Assembly: GCA_002336915.1 (NCBI GenBank)
Contig: DDET01000038.1
Coordinates: 91,182-155,181, forward strand
Source: Bacteroidetes bacterium UBA1947
GTDB taxonomy: Bacteria; Bacteroidota; Bacteroidia; Chitinophagales; Chitinophagaceae
Direction of reading: 5' to 3'
Length of the DNA: 64,000 nt
The notes beneath the pieces are model-generated. The model saw only the letters and a list, made by a program, of their open reading frames with translations. It was not told the origin of the DNA and searched no databases. The position numbers and the translations under genes were made by a program. This document shows positions 41,711-51,913 of this stretch, piece by piece. How positions within the stretch are numbered: the first letter of the stretch is position 1; each line of letters starts with the position of its first letter.

Positions 41711-43180
41711 TTATTTCTTGTCTTTCCTGATGATCTGTGCTACCAGTTCCGCTTCGGTAACGAGCCGGTTGCCTATGTACACCGTACCACGCATTTCGCA
41801 TATACCGCGGCGTATTGGGTTGATCAATTCCAGCTTTAATATCAATGTATCGCCGGGCAGTACCCTTTGTTTAAAACGCACTTTATCTATCTTGATAAAA
41901 TAGGTGTCGTAATTTTCAGGATCGTTGTAGTTATTAAGCGCCAGTATGCCACCTGTCTGCGCAAGGGCTTCTATCTGCAATACGCCGGGCATTACCGGGT
42001 TGCCGGGAAAATGCCCCTGGAAAAAATGTTCGTTGAAGGTTGCATTCTTTATACCCACTACATGTGTATCGCTCAACTCAATGATCTTATCAACCAGCAG
42101 GAAAGGGTATTTATGAGGTAAGGCGCGCTCTATCTGCGTTATATCATATATAGCAGGCTGGTTAGGATCATAATGGGGTATATCGGACAAATGCTTGTTC
42201 TTTTTTATGTACTGCTTTATCTTCTTGGCAAACTCCACATTGGAGGCATGGCCCGGCCTGCTGGCTATGATATGTGCTTTGATAGAGTGACCAACAAGTG
42301 CAAGGTCGCCAACTACATCAAGGAGTTTATGCCTTGCAGGTTCGTTAGGGAAATGTAACTGTACATTGTTGAGTATGCCTTCCTGCTTTACCTGTATGTT
42401 CTGTTCGTTAAATATCAGCGCAAGTTTATCCAGTTCGGGCTGATCCAATACCTTATCAACTACCACTATTGCATTACTCAGGTCGCCTCCTTTTATCAGG
42501 TTGTTTTCCAGCAGGTATTCCAGCTCGTGCAGGAAGCAAAATGTGCGTGATGGCGCTATCTCGTTCCTGAATTCTGAAATATGTTTTAAAGTAGCGTGCT
42601 GTGTACCGAGTATCGGAGAATTAAAATCGATCAGCGTAGTTATCTGGTATTCGTTCGAAGGAACGGCCAGCATATCCACATTCTTCGATGGGTCGAAGTA
42701 ATGTATATTACTGTCAATTGCATAAACAATACGCTTGGCATCTTGTTCCACCACACCTGCACTTTCAATAGCCTCAATGAATACTTTTGAACTGCCGTCC
42801 ATGATGGGCAATTCAGGACAGTCGAGCTCTATGAGCACGTTATCAATACCCATACCAACCAGCGCAGCCAAAACGTGCTCAACAGTATTGATACGGGCGC
42901 CGTTATGTTCCAGCGTTGTTCCGCGCGATGTATCTACCACGTAGTCTACATCAGCTTTTATTATTGGCTGGTCCGGAAGATCGGTGCGCCTGAACCTGAT
43001 ACCGAAACCGGGATTGGCCGGCTTCATGGTCATAGTAACGCTTTCCCCTGTATGCAAGCCTACGCCATGCAGCGTGACCGGGTTCTGTAATGTTTGCTGA
43101 AATTGCCCTGATGAGTTATGCTGCACCTTGTCTGTGTTTTTTTGTAGCGCTTCTGTTTGTAATGGTATTGCTATGCTCAC
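41711..43180 (-). CDS. lpxC/fabZ: Bifunctional LpxC deacetylase / FabZ dehydratase
   Basis: The 489-residue fusion is characteristic of Bacteroidota. The LpxC half (about 28-320) deacetylates UDP-3-O-acyl-GlcNAc in lipid A synthesis; zinc ligands lie in NTVEHVLAALVGMGIDN and RHKLLDVVGDLALVGHSIKA. The FabZ half (about 345-489) dehydrates 3-hydroxyacyl-ACP; it has ALPHKYPFLLVDKI and the catalytic HFPGNPVMPGVLQIEALAQ. It starts one base after the lpxD stop, so the genes are translationally close. Confidence 0.96.
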   Translation of the reverse strand: MSIAIPLQTEALQKNTDKVQHNSSGQFQQTLQNPVTLHGVGLHTGESVTMTMKPANPGFGIRFRRTDLPDQPIIKADVDYVVDTSRGTTLEHNGARINTVEHVLAALVGMGIDNVLIELDCPELPIMDGSSKVFIEAIESAGVVEQDAKRIVYAIDSNIHYFDPSKNVDMLAVPSNEYQITTLIDFNSPILGTQHATLKHISEFRNEIAPSRTFCFLHELEYLLENNLIKGGDLSNAIVVVDKVLDQPELDKLALIFNEQNIQVKQEGILNNVQLHFPNEPARHKLLDVVGDLALVGHSIKAHIIASRPGHASNVEFAKKIKQYIKKNKHLSDIPHYDPNQPAIYDITQIERALPHKYPFLLVDKIIELSDTHVVGIKNATFNEHFFQGHFPGNPVMPGVLQIEALAQTGGILALNNYNDPENYDTYFIKIDKVRFKQRVLPGDTLILKLELINPIRRGICEMRGTVYIGNRLVTEAELVAQIIRKDKK

Positions 43181-43181
43181 G

Positions 43182-44249
43182 CTATATTGCTGTGTTTTTA
43201 TTATTCATTGCTTCGGTAAGTTCCTGCATCATCTCTTCCAGTTTTTGCAGGCGCTGCTGTATCTCCGGCAAATTTCTAAAAATTGCCTGACTTTTTAATG
43301 AACTTTTATAGTCATATGCGGGCGAACCCGTCAATGCCGTATTCGGCGAAGTTACTGATTTTGCAAGTCCGCTTTGTGCATTGATGCGTGTACCATCGGC
43401 CAAATGTAAATGTCCTACTATCCCCGCCTGCCCGCCAATGATACAGTTCCGGCCCAGTTTGGTACTGCCTGATATGCCTGCCTGGGCTGCTATTGCCGTG
43501 TTTTCGCCGATCTCTACATTATGCGCCAGCTGTATCAGGTTATCTAGCTTTACGCCCTTTTTAATAACTGTAGAGCCCATTGTAGCCCTGTCGATAGTAG
43601 TATTGGCACCTATTTCTACGTCATCTTCTATAATGACATTCCCTATTTGCGGTATTTTCTTGTAAGTGCCATCGGCCTGCGGTGCAAAGCCAAAGCCATC
43701 GCTGCCTATTACTGTGCCTGAATGTATGATCACATTATGGCCTATCACGCAATCGTTATATACCCGAACACCGGGGTGGAGTATGGTATTATTCTTTACC
43801 ATTGCATTATCGCCCACATAACAGCCGGGATATATCTGAACATTATCGCCAATTATTGCATTTTCGCCTATATAGCTGAATGCTCCCAGATATATATTTT
43901 TACCTAATTGCGCGGTCTTGGAGATATAGGAAGGCTCTTCGATACCCGTTTTTGCGTTCTGGGCCATCATCTCGTTGTATTTCTCCAGTAAAAGGGCAAA
44001 ACCATTATAGGCATCGGGCACGCGTATAAGGGTTGGCTTAACAGTTCCTTTTACTTCAAAATCTTCATTAACTATTACAACTGAGGCCTTTGTAGTGTAC
44101 AGGTGATCTTCATATTTTGGGTTTGCGAGAAAGCATAATGCACCTTCCTCCGCCTCTTCTATCTTGGAAAGGGTGTTCACAATGGCATCGGGGTTACCCT
44201 CCACTTTGCCTTTTATTAAAGTAGCTATCTGGACTGCTGAAAACTGCAT
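43182..44249 (-). CDS. lpxD: UDP-3-O-acylglucosamine N-acyltransferase
   Basis: LpxD adds the second acyl chain to UDP-3-O-acyl-glucosamine in lipid A synthesis. The start at 44249 (MQFSAVQIATLIKGKVEGNP) gives 355 residues; the earlier ATG at 44312 adds a stretch unlike the family. After the N-terminal uridine-binding domain comes a left-handed helix of hexapeptide repeats (AQLGKNIYLGAFSYIGENAIIG and on), with the catalytic His in IQLAHNVEIGENTAI. A C-terminal coiled coil (LPEIQQRLQKLEEMMQELTE) follows. It is next to lpxC/fabZ. Confidence 0.95.
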   Translation of the reverse strand: MQFSAVQIATLIKGKVEGNPDAIVNTLSKIEEAEEGALCFLANPKYEDHLYTTKASVVIVNEDFEVKGTVKPTLIRVPDAYNGFALLLEKYNEMMAQNAKTGIEEPSYISKTAQLGKNIYLGAFSYIGENAIIGDNVQIYPGCYVGDNAMVKNNTILHPGVRVYNDCVIGHNVIIHSGTVIGSDGFGFAPQADGTYKKIPQIGNVIIEDDVEIGANTTIDRATMGSTVIKKGVKLDNLIQLAHNVEIGENTAIAAQAGISGSTKLGRNCIIGGQAGIVGHLHLADGTRINAQSGLAKSVTSPNTALTGSPAYDYKSSLKSQAIFRNLPEIQQRLQKLEEMMQELTEAMNNKNTAI

Positions 44250-44315
44250 GGGCGGATTTGAAATTAATCTTTCTTTTATGTTTAGTTGACCGGGAACAAT
44301 TATTAGCCACAAATT

Positions 44316-45536
44316 TTATGCCCGGAAATAGCAAAGGTACTTCTTATGTACGGGTCGGGCAAGTGCTTGGTTAACAACAGGGTTGTCGATCTCAGAAATG
44401 TCTTTTACTTCCCCGTTCTTCATAGCAATCTGTATACGTTCGTCCTCTACATTATAAGTACTGTTAGAGGTAACACCTGTAGAAACGAAATAGTGCAGGT
44501 CATTAGTATCCAGCCCAAGGTATTTCTGGATCTCCGCTTTCTTCTCACCTGCAAGCGTGTCCACTTCATCAGAACTTAAAATAACTTTATACAAATGCCT
44601 GTTTATCATCATTTTGCATAAAATAGATAATATCTTGTCTTTATGGTCCTGCCATACTTTTATTGAGGTTAGGACATCGTTATCATCCAGCTTGCAAAAT
44701 TGCTCCAGGTGGATCTCGTCTTTCTCAAAGTCCTCCGCAGTGAGCTGATTATAGAGGAAATGTTTTAAATACGGACTGGCAAATAATTCTTCTCCCTGCC
44801 TTGCAAGCTCCCTGGCGCGGGTAAGTATATTGATCAATAACTGCTCGGCCCCCAGGACTGTTTTGTGCAAATAAACCTGCCAGTACATAAGACGGCGGGC
44901 AATAATGAATTTTTCAACCGAGTGAATGCCTTTTTCTTCCACCATCAAGTCGCCGTTCCTGACGGTAAGCATCTGCAATATCCTGTCATAGCCGATCACT
45001 CCTTCCGTAACGCCTGTATAAAAACTATCACGGTTCAGGTAGTCCATCCTGTCCACGTCCAGCTGGCTGGATACTAACTGGTGCAGGTATTTTCGGGGGT
45101 ATGAGTGATCAAATACCATTATCGCGTCCGTGAGCAGGCCGTCAAGGTCTTTATTGAGCCGCTTCATGATAAGGTGAGATATGCTTTCATGATGAATGCC
45201 CTCAACCAGTGAATGCTCCAGTGCATGGGAAAAAGGCCCATGGCCCACATCATGCAATAGTATGGCTATCCTGGCGGCAAGGCGGTCGTCGTCGGTGAAC
45301 GGGATATCCTTTATCTTAAGCTCATCGAGGGCTTTGCCCATAAGATGGCAGGCACCCAGGGAGTGGTGGAAACGTGTATGTACAGCCCCGGGGTATACCA
45401 GGTGGGCCATACCCATCTGCTTTATATTACGTAAACGCTGAAACCATGGATGTTCTATGATATCCATCAATCCGGGCTCGGGAAACCGTATAAAACCGTA
45501 TACAGGGTCATTAATGATCTTGCCCTTTACTTTCAT
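44316..45536 (-). CDS. HD domain phosphohydrolase
   Basis: The 406-residue protein has an HD domain: FHHSLGACHLMGKAL, then ILLHDVGHGPFSHALEHSL (HD pair near 91-92), and DRMDYLNRDSFYTGVTEG. This layout is that of dNTP triphosphohydrolase-like proteins such as YdhJ; many hydrolyse dNTPs, but the substrate here is not proven. It stands upstream of lpxD with a 66-bp gap, as in other Bacteroidota, so it may share transcription with the lipid A genes. Confidence 0.85.
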   Translation of the reverse strand: MKVKGKIINDPVYGFIRFPEPGLMDIIEHPWFQRLRNIKQMGMAHLVYPGAVHTRFHHSLGACHLMGKALDELKIKDIPFTDDDRLAARIAILLHDVGHGPFSHALEHSLVEGIHHESISHLIMKRLNKDLDGLLTDAIMVFDHSYPRKYLHQLVSSQLDVDRMDYLNRDSFYTGVTEGVIGYDRILQMLTVRNGDLMVEEKGIHSVEKFIIARRLMYWQVYLHKTVLGAEQLLINILTRARELARQGEELFASPYLKHFLYNQLTAEDFEKDEIHLEQFCKLDDNDVLTSIKVWQDHKDKILSILCKMMINRHLYKVILSSDEVDTLAGEKKAEIQKYLGLDTNDLHYFVSTGVTSNSTYNVEDERIQIAMKNGEVKDISEIDNPVVNQALARPVHKKYLCYFRA

Positions 45537-45556
45537 CCTGCTTTATTATCGTTTAA

Positions 45557-47806
45557 TTATTTCCAGTCCCCGTTATTTGGCGGAACCTCTTCCTGCGGGT
45601 CGGCTTCATCCTGATTTCCGCCGTTGCCGGTACCGTAAGTATTACTCCGCTGCTGGCTGGTGGGGTCCATTACATCACAATCATCAAAGCCGGGCGGTTG
45701 CTGGAATTTTACATCAGGACTAATACCAAGTGTTTTGTCGGCATATGCTTTCTTAATGAACAAAGCCCATATAGGCAATGCTGCAGCAGAACCCTGGCCT
45801 AAGCGCTCGCTGGCAAAACGGAATACACGATCGTCGCAACCAACCCAGGCCCCTGCTAATATCTGTGGCGTGTAGCCTATGAACCAGGCATCGGCCTGGC
45901 TATTGGTAGTACCTGTTTTACCCGCTACATCGCTCTGTATGTTATAGGCAAAGCGCATGCGCCTACCTGTACCATTATCTATTACGCCGCGCATCATCTT
46001 GATCATCTTAAATGCAGTATTGGCATTAATGATCTCTTTCTGCATTGGGGTAAAGTTGCGGAGCAGTATACCATTCTTGTCCTCGATCTTGGTAATGAAC
46101 ATCGGCTGGGTGTTGATGCCCTGCGTAGGGAACATACTGTAAGCGCCCAGCATTTCGTAAAGAGATATATCGGAGGAGCCTAAGGCTGAAGAAGGAAACT
46201 TTTCTACGTTGCTGGTAATACCGCATTTATGCACAAAGTCAACAAAAGCATTAACGCCAACCTGTTTTAGTATGTATAAGGCTGCGTTGTTGATCGAAAG
46301 AGCCAGCGCCGTTTTCATTGGCAATTCCACATATTTGGAGCCGCCTGCGTCATATCCCTTCTTTTCAGGAAAATCCTGCGGCATAGTGGAGACCGTACCG
46401 CATGGAGAGAAACCATTATCAATAGCAAGGCAATATAAAAGAGGCTTAATTGTAGAACCGACCTGCCTTTTGGTATGCTCATTTACGTGATCGAACTGGA
46501 AATAGGTATGGTCGATGCCACCCACCCATGCTTTTACAGCACCATTGGCCGGGTCCATCACCATAAAGCCTGCCTGGAGGAATAGCTTCATGTATTTAAT
46601 GGAATCGATAGGGCTCATTACAGTATCCTTATAATGGGCTTTGTTCCATGCAAAAACTTTCATCTTCACAGGTTTGTTCATCTCCGCCATCATCTGGTCT
46701 TCCTTCATTCCCTGCTCCTTCATCATCTGGTACCTGTCGCAGTCTTTGATACCCCTGTTCAATACATTTTGTATCTCTTTGGTCTTGGTCCAGATACTGC
46801 CATTTGCATAACCCGGCTGCGACATGAATAGCTTTTGAAGCGCGATCATATGCTCTTCAACCGCAGCTTCAGCGTAGCGCTGCATGCGGATATCAATAGT
46901 GGTATATATCTTAAGCCCGTCTTTGAATATATTGTATTTGGTGCCGTCCGGTTTCTTAATGGTCTGGCAAATGCTGTCCACCTGCTGCTCCAATACCTGC
47001 CTGAAGTAAGGTGCCAAACCTACGTGATAGTCGAGTTTATGGTAATCGAGTACGATTGGTTTTTTCTGGAACTCATCGGCCTGATCACCCGAGAGGTAAC
47101 CGTGCTCCTCCATATTGGAGATAACCACATTACGCCTTTTAAGTGCAAAGCCCGGGTTCCTGCGCGGGTTGTATAGCGTGTTACCCTTCAGCATACCTAC
47201 CAACATTGCAGCTTCGTCTACAGTAACTTTATCGGGTGTCTTGTTATAAAAAGTAAGCGAGGCATTACGTATACCGTACACATTATCGCTAAAAGGTACT
47301 GTGTTCAGGTACAGGGTAATGATCTCGTTTTTGGTTAAGTTCCTTTCCAGCTTTACTGCCATTACCCATTCCTTAAGCTTTATGAAGGGGAGGGTAAGTA
47401 TATTCTCATTCTTACGCGGGAAGAGGTTTTTGGCGAGCTGCTGTGTAATGGTAGATGAGCCACGCTTTTTGCCAGTGAGTATATAAAAAGGTATGGCGGC
47501 GGTGGCTACCGGGTCAATGCCTGAGTGCTCGTAAAAACGGGCATCTTCGGTGGCTAGCAATGCGTGGAATACATTTTCGGATATATCCTGGAACTTGGAG
47601 GTAGAACGGTCCTGCACATAATAACGCCCTATCAGGGTATTATCTGCTGCGTAAACATCGGATGAAAGCGCACTACTGGGGTTCTCCAACTCGTTCATCG
47701 ACGGCATATAGCCCAGCAAGCCAAGGTTGATGAGCAATATCAACAGGTTGAAGAGAATAACTCCTCCCCAGAAGACCCTCCATAATATGCGCACCGATCG
47801 TTTCAT
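45557..47806 (-). CDS. Class A penicillin-binding protein 1A
   Basis: The 749-residue bifunctional enzyme polymerises and crosslinks peptidoglycan. After an N-terminal anchor (VFWGGVILFNLLILLINLGLL), the GT51 transglycosylase domain (about 50-260) shows ATEDARFYEHSGIDP and GSSTITQQLAKNLFPRK. The transpeptidase domain (about 400-690) has the SxxK motif in QVGSTIKPLLY, SIN in ALSINNAAL and KTG in VAGKTGTTNSQADAW. A Gly/Asn/Glu-rich tail ends the protein. It lies 20 bp upstream of the HD gene and may start the long minus-strand run. Confidence 0.93.
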   Translation of the reverse strand: MKRSVRILWRVFWGGVILFNLLILLINLGLLGYMPSMNELENPSSALSSDVYAADNTLIGRYYVQDRSTSKFQDISENVFHALLATEDARFYEHSGIDPVATAAIPFYILTGKKRGSSTITQQLAKNLFPRKNENILTLPFIKLKEWVMAVKLERNLTKNEIITLYLNTVPFSDNVYGIRNASLTFYNKTPDKVTVDEAAMLVGMLKGNTLYNPRRNPGFALKRRNVVISNMEEHGYLSGDQADEFQKKPIVLDYHKLDYHVGLAPYFRQVLEQQVDSICQTIKKPDGTKYNIFKDGLKIYTTIDIRMQRYAEAAVEEHMIALQKLFMSQPGYANGSIWTKTKEIQNVLNRGIKDCDRYQMMKEQGMKEDQMMAEMNKPVKMKVFAWNKAHYKDTVMSPIDSIKYMKLFLQAGFMVMDPANGAVKAWVGGIDHTYFQFDHVNEHTKRQVGSTIKPLLYCLAIDNGFSPCGTVSTMPQDFPEKKGYDAGGSKYVELPMKTALALSINNAALYILKQVGVNAFVDFVHKCGITSNVEKFPSSALGSSDISLYEMLGAYSMFPTQGINTQPMFITKIEDKNGILLRNFTPMQKEIINANTAFKMIKMMRGVIDNGTGRRMRFAYNIQSDVAGKTGTTNSQADAWFIGYTPQILAGAWVGCDDRVFRFASERLGQGSAAALPIWALFIKKAYADKTLGISPDVKFQQPPGFDDCDVMDPTSQQRSNTYGTGNGGNQDEADPQEEVPPNNGDWK

Positions 47807-47947
47807 TAAATACGTTCTTTTTTTGCTTGTGCAAAGCTATAAAAATTAATAAGCAGCGCGTAGCTGAATATGAGTTCCTGCTAACTTTAACATCCTGGCT
47901 TTATACTCTTACTATTATATATAAATTATTGCTGTTTTCTATTCGTG

Positions 47948-50620
47948 TTATGCTTCCTGCTCATCCTCAGCCGGCATTACGAAAAAGCTGATCGTCCGCA
48001 CAGGATTCAAAAATCCCAGGAACCGGTCTTTAAAGGCTATCCTACGCCTTGCTGTTTGCAGGAAAGGTTTCAGGAATAAACTTACTTTCTCTATTTCTGT
48101 TTCCGTCAAAGCCTGCCTGGCATACTTCTGTTTCAGGTATATATTCATGAACGCAGTAAAGGATGTACCTAATTGGGGGTCTACAACCTGCTTTGCAAAC
48201 TGCATGGGCGTGAGCGCGCCTTTAAATATACCTGTTTGATGCAGGTAAAAGCTTGCTGTTCTATACGCCCAGTATGCCTTAGCACTTCCCGGTTTTGCAT
48301 TTTTATGTCTCGTACGATAATACCGCATCACCATATTGGGTAGCAGGAGGAAGAGCAGGAATAAACCCGCCACGGTGCCCACAACTGTCCATAGTATTGC
48401 CTTGTAATCGACCGGCTTATCTTCCGTTACTGCCTGCTGTTTGTCTTTAGGTTTTTCTATGTCCTTGCGCTTCAGGTACACTTCATCAATAGGGGCGGGC
48501 GAGGGGAAGCGTTTTATGATCGATGTGCCATTTTCACTGGCGCTTGCTTCCATTTTTTTCATGGCATCCGCATAAGATACGGCTGTCGCCTCTTCCCCGG
48601 GCTGTATACTGGCCAGAGGTACGGACAGGCTATCGCGCTGCACAGTGGCTATTTTCATATCCATTGTTACAGCTACAGGTGCGGTCAGGCTGTATTCCTT
48701 ATCGTGGAATACCATATGCTTCACCTTCATCACCATCAGTTTCTTTGTGGTATCCACATTCTCTATTATGCCATCTGCGGCAAGCCATGCTTTGGGTGGC
48801 TGCATGGGTGGTGTTCCGTCGGGTTTGGGTGCTTCCTGAGCATCGGAGTTACCGACGGTAGTGTCAAAATCAAGCCAGCCATAGCCCGGGAAGTATACCT
48901 GCACCCATGCATGTGCCTGGTCGGCATAATACCAATACCAGCCTTTGTTCTTGCCGCCGCTCCTGTCCATAGTAAGGAAGCCAACTGCTATGCGCGATGG
49001 AACGCCAAGCGAGCGGAGCATGAAAAGCGTTGCCCCGGCGAAATAGGCGCAATAACCTTTATGGTTTTCGAACATGAAATACCTGAGCTTAGAGGCACTC
49101 GGTATATCGGGTACGCCAGGGTTATCGGTGTATTTATACAGGGGTTCGCCATTTTCATCTTTCGATGTGAAGTAGTCACGAATAGCTATGACCTTATCAA
49201 CTGTTTTGTCGGCCTTGGCAGTTATCTTATGGGCCAGGTCCGAGATCTCTTTAAATTTGGCATCGGAAGGCATGTAGGTATAATACTGCATGAACTTCTT
49301 GTCCGTGTTCTCATATCCTGCTGCTGTTCTCAATACTGCGAAACGCTGCGTTTGGAATTTTACTAATTGTTCATTTTTCTGGGGGTTGTAGACAAAGTAA
49401 GCGCTGTTGAGCTCGGACACATAGCTCTTAGCCCTGAATGCTGTTTTGAACTCTTCGCGGAAGTCTTTCTCAACGGTAATAGGCTGAACGAAATAACCAA
49501 CATTAGGCGCAAGGTAGGTTGTGGGGCTAAGCGTCTTGGTATATACCTCTATATCTACATTTTTCCTCAGCCTGTCGGAGAGACTATTCCTGATAACGCT
49601 TGAATCGGACTTGGTAGAAAATAGGGGTATGCTTATTGGGCTCGGAATGAAAAGATCGTTGTACGGAATAGCGGAGTCTCGCTCAAATGTTTCTGTAAGT
49701 GTATCGAACTTGGTATAGTAGAATGCGGTGAGATATAGGGGGTTTGGGATATCTGTATTTGGGAAGAAATTGTCTATGTGCGCACAGAACAGCAACTCAT
49801 TGCTGCGGCCAAGGCTGCTGCGCAGGCGGGCATAGTCCTCCAGGTTGAAGGTGCCATCCTTATTCTTCTTCAGCATACTGTTCTGGCCTTGCTTGCCTCC
49901 GCCGCCGTAATTTGCCACGGTTTCTTTTATTTCGCCGCGCATCAGGTACACGATACCGCCAAGTACCATTACAGCAAGGACCGCAAAAACGATTGTACGC
50001 CTGATGAGGAACCACCAGAACTTAGCGGACTTGTCCTTGTAGTTGTATATCTGTTCGGACGTAAAGATGATATAAACCGAATAGAGCAGGGCAGGGCTGA
50101 AGGTCCCCAAAAGATTGTTGACCGAATCAGTGTTTTCCTTTGCTATTAAATAGATACATGAGCAAAGCAGCACCGCAGAAATGAACACTGCCCAATACCT
50201 GAGCCTCATAAAACCCCAGCCCAACAGCCAGCCGGTAACAAAGAGGATAGCAAAAGTTCGAAACTGAACGGAAATAAAGAATGCATCAAATTCACCACCG
50301 GGCAGTTTGTCTAGCCCCTTATATATAATATACAGCAGGAGCAGTACACCTGCGAAAACCGGCAGAAAGCGGAACCTAAGCGAATAGATAAGCGCGCTGA
50401 CTACCATACCTGCAGTGGCAAACAGTGTAAGCTCAACTGTAATATTTGCCTGGGCAGGCAGGAAAGAGAATAAACCTGTATGCAGGTCGCCTATAATGCC
50501 GAAATAATCGTGGGCATTCCAAAGCAGGAAGTAGCAAACAAGGGCCGTGGGTAGTATAAGAAATATAAGCCGGGCTAATAATTCATTTACAGGGGTGGCG
50601 CGTTGTATATTCATATTCAT
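47948..50620 (-). CDS. Transglutaminase-like membrane protein
   Basis: The 890-residue protein has about six N-terminal membrane helices (16-235). A large periplasmic domain with a transglutaminase-like core follows: NHKGYCAYFAGATLFMLRSLGVPSRIAVGF holds the catalytic Cys, and DQAHAWVQVYFPGYGWLDFDTT holds the His and Asp. Another membrane helix near 760-780 leads to a cytoplasmic tail. This resembles DUF3488/TgpA-like proteins whose partners are DUF58 and MoxR proteins; the DUF58 gene here is 32 kb away. The function is probably cell-envelope related. ATG at 50614 is an alternative start. Confidence 0.85.
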   Translation of the reverse strand: MNMNIQRATPVNELLARLIFLILPTALVCYFLLWNAHDYFGIIGDLHTGLFSFLPAQANITVELTLFATAGMVVSALIYSLRFRFLPVFAGVLLLLYIIYKGLDKLPGGEFDAFFISVQFRTFAILFVTGWLLGWGFMRLRYWAVFISAVLLCSCIYLIAKENTDSVNNLLGTFSPALLYSVYIIFTSEQIYNYKDKSAKFWWFLIRRTIVFAVLAVMVLGGIVYLMRGEIKETVANYGGGGKQGQNSMLKKNKDGTFNLEDYARLRSSLGRSNELLFCAHIDNFFPNTDIPNPLYLTAFYYTKFDTLTETFERDSAIPYNDLFIPSPISIPLFSTKSDSSVIRNSLSDRLRKNVDIEVYTKTLSPTTYLAPNVGYFVQPITVEKDFREEFKTAFRAKSYVSELNSAYFVYNPQKNEQLVKFQTQRFAVLRTAAGYENTDKKFMQYYTYMPSDAKFKEISDLAHKITAKADKTVDKVIAIRDYFTSKDENGEPLYKYTDNPGVPDIPSASKLRYFMFENHKGYCAYFAGATLFMLRSLGVPSRIAVGFLTMDRSGGKNKGWYWYYADQAHAWVQVYFPGYGWLDFDTTVGNSDAQEAPKPDGTPPMQPPKAWLAADGIIENVDTTKKLMVMKVKHMVFHDKEYSLTAPVAVTMDMKIATVQRDSLSVPLASIQPGEEATAVSYADAMKKMEASASENGTSIIKRFPSPAPIDEVYLKRKDIEKPKDKQQAVTEDKPVDYKAILWTVVGTVAGLFLLFLLLPNMVMRYYRTRHKNAKPGSAKAYWAYRTASFYLHQTGIFKGALTPMQFAKQVVDPQLGTSFTAFMNIYLKQKYARQALTETEIEKVSLFLKPFLQTARRRIAFKDRFLGFLNPVRTISFFVMPAEDEQEA

Positions 50621-50854
50621 TCATGGCAGTACCAATACCGCGGGTACTCTTATCAAATGTAATCATTTCATTTTTTATACAGATTCAATAGTGCCTGTGA
50701 TTCCCTAAAATCTTTCTTAAAGTTTTCGTCCGGGCTGGCATGCATACATCTGCCATGTTTTTGCATATGATATGTCTATGGAAGGTACTTATCCCCAATG
50801 TGTTGCCTTTATTAAGAAAATCTTAACTTACGCGCGTTTTAAAAATATTCCTAA

Positions 50855-51841
50855 ATGATAACAACAACAGAACAAAGTACGGTGAAACTAGAAGCAGCCG
50901 GCTTGGACGAAAAAATCAAAAACATGTTACAGCAATTGAAAGTTGTTACCGTTATCGGCTCAGGTACTATGGGCAACGGTATCTGCCACGTATTTGCACA
51001 AAGTGGCTTTAATGTGCACATGATGGACATTAACCAGGTCGCATTGGACAAAGCAATTGCTACCATTGGCAAGAACATGGATCGCCAGGTGGCCAAAAAC
51101 ACCCTGACAGAGGAAACTAAGGCGCAGGCACTGGGACGTATCACCACCTATACTGACCTCGCTGAGGCCGTAAAAGATGCTGATATAGTAATAGAAGCCG
51201 CTACCGAGAACATTGATCTTAAGATCAAGATATTCCAGGACCTTGACAAAATGTGCCCTGAGCGCACTATCCTTGCCACCAACACTTCTTCTATTTCCAT
51301 CACAAGGATCGGCTCACACACGAAGCGCCCAGGTAAAGTAATAGGTATGCACTTTATGAACCCTGTACCTGTTATGAAACTGGTAGAGATCATAAACGGT
51401 TACGCTACCGAAAAAGACGTTACCAATGTTGTGTATCATCTTTCCGAATATCTGGGCAAAGTACCATGTATCGTTAATGACTATCCCGGCTTTATATCCA
51501 ACCGTATCCTGATGCCGCTGATCAATGAAGCGATACTGGCACTGCAGGAAGGCGTGGCCGGTGTTACTGAAATAGATACCATCATGAAGCTGGGTATGGC
51601 GCACCCAATGGGCCCGCTGCAGCTTGCTGACTTTATTGGCCTTGATACCTGCTATTCTATCATGCATGTATTGCACATGGGCTTCGGCGCACAGAAGTAT
51701 GCTCCGGCTACATTACTGGCTAACATGGTACAGGCCGGTTTTTACGGCGCTAAATCAGGCGAAGGTTTCTACAAATATACTCCCGGCAGTAAGGAGCTAG
51801 TAGTAAGCGAGCGTTTCCAAAACAAAAGCTGGAAAATATAA
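50855..51841 (+). CDS. 3-hydroxybutyryl-CoA dehydrogenase (3-hydroxyacyl-CoA dehydrogenase family)
   Basis: The 328-residue enzyme interconverts acetoacetyl-CoA and 3-hydroxybutyryl-CoA with NAD(P)H. The Rossmann motif VTVIGSGTMGNGICHVFAQSG starts near residue 31, followed by IEAATENIDLKI, ATNTSSISIT and HFMNPVPVMKLVEII. The C-terminal domain has NDYPGFISNRILMPLINEAI. An N-terminal addition of about 23 residues precedes the usual start; MLQQLKVVTVIGSG at residue 24 is a possible true start. It is divergent from the transglutaminase gene and ends in a two-way terminator. Confidence 0.92.
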   Translation: MITTTEQSTVKLEAAGLDEKIKNMLQQLKVVTVIGSGTMGNGICHVFAQSGFNVHMMDINQVALDKAIATIGKNMDRQVAKNTLTEETKAQALGRITTYTDLAEAVKDADIVIEAATENIDLKIKIFQDLDKMCPERTILATNTSSISITRIGSHTKRPGKVIGMHFMNPVPVMKLVEIINGYATEKDVTNVVYHLSEYLGKVPCIVNDYPGFISNRILMPLINEAILALQEGVAGVTEIDTIMKLGMAHPMGPLQLADFIGLDTCYSIMHVLHMGFGAQKYAPATLLANMVQAGFYGAKSGEGFYKYTPGSKELVVSERFQNKSWKI

Positions 51842-51862
51842 TTGACATGCTTTTTTGAAATA

Positions 51863-51896
51863 AAAATGTCCCCCGGTTCATACCGGGGGACATTTT
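51863..51896. terminator. Bidirectional intrinsic terminator
   Basis: A perfect 14-bp stem, AAAATGTCCCCCGG with ttcata loop, has A's on one side and T's on the other. It serves the converging dehydrogenase (plus) and serine hydrolase (minus) genes. Confidence 0.9.
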
Positions 51897-51913
51897 ACTA
51901 TGTACTGTTCTGA

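Noticed and set aside
48704..49366. 220-codon plus-strand frame
   Set aside because: It lies wholly opposite the transglutaminase core, which has clear catalytic motifs; it is a shadow.
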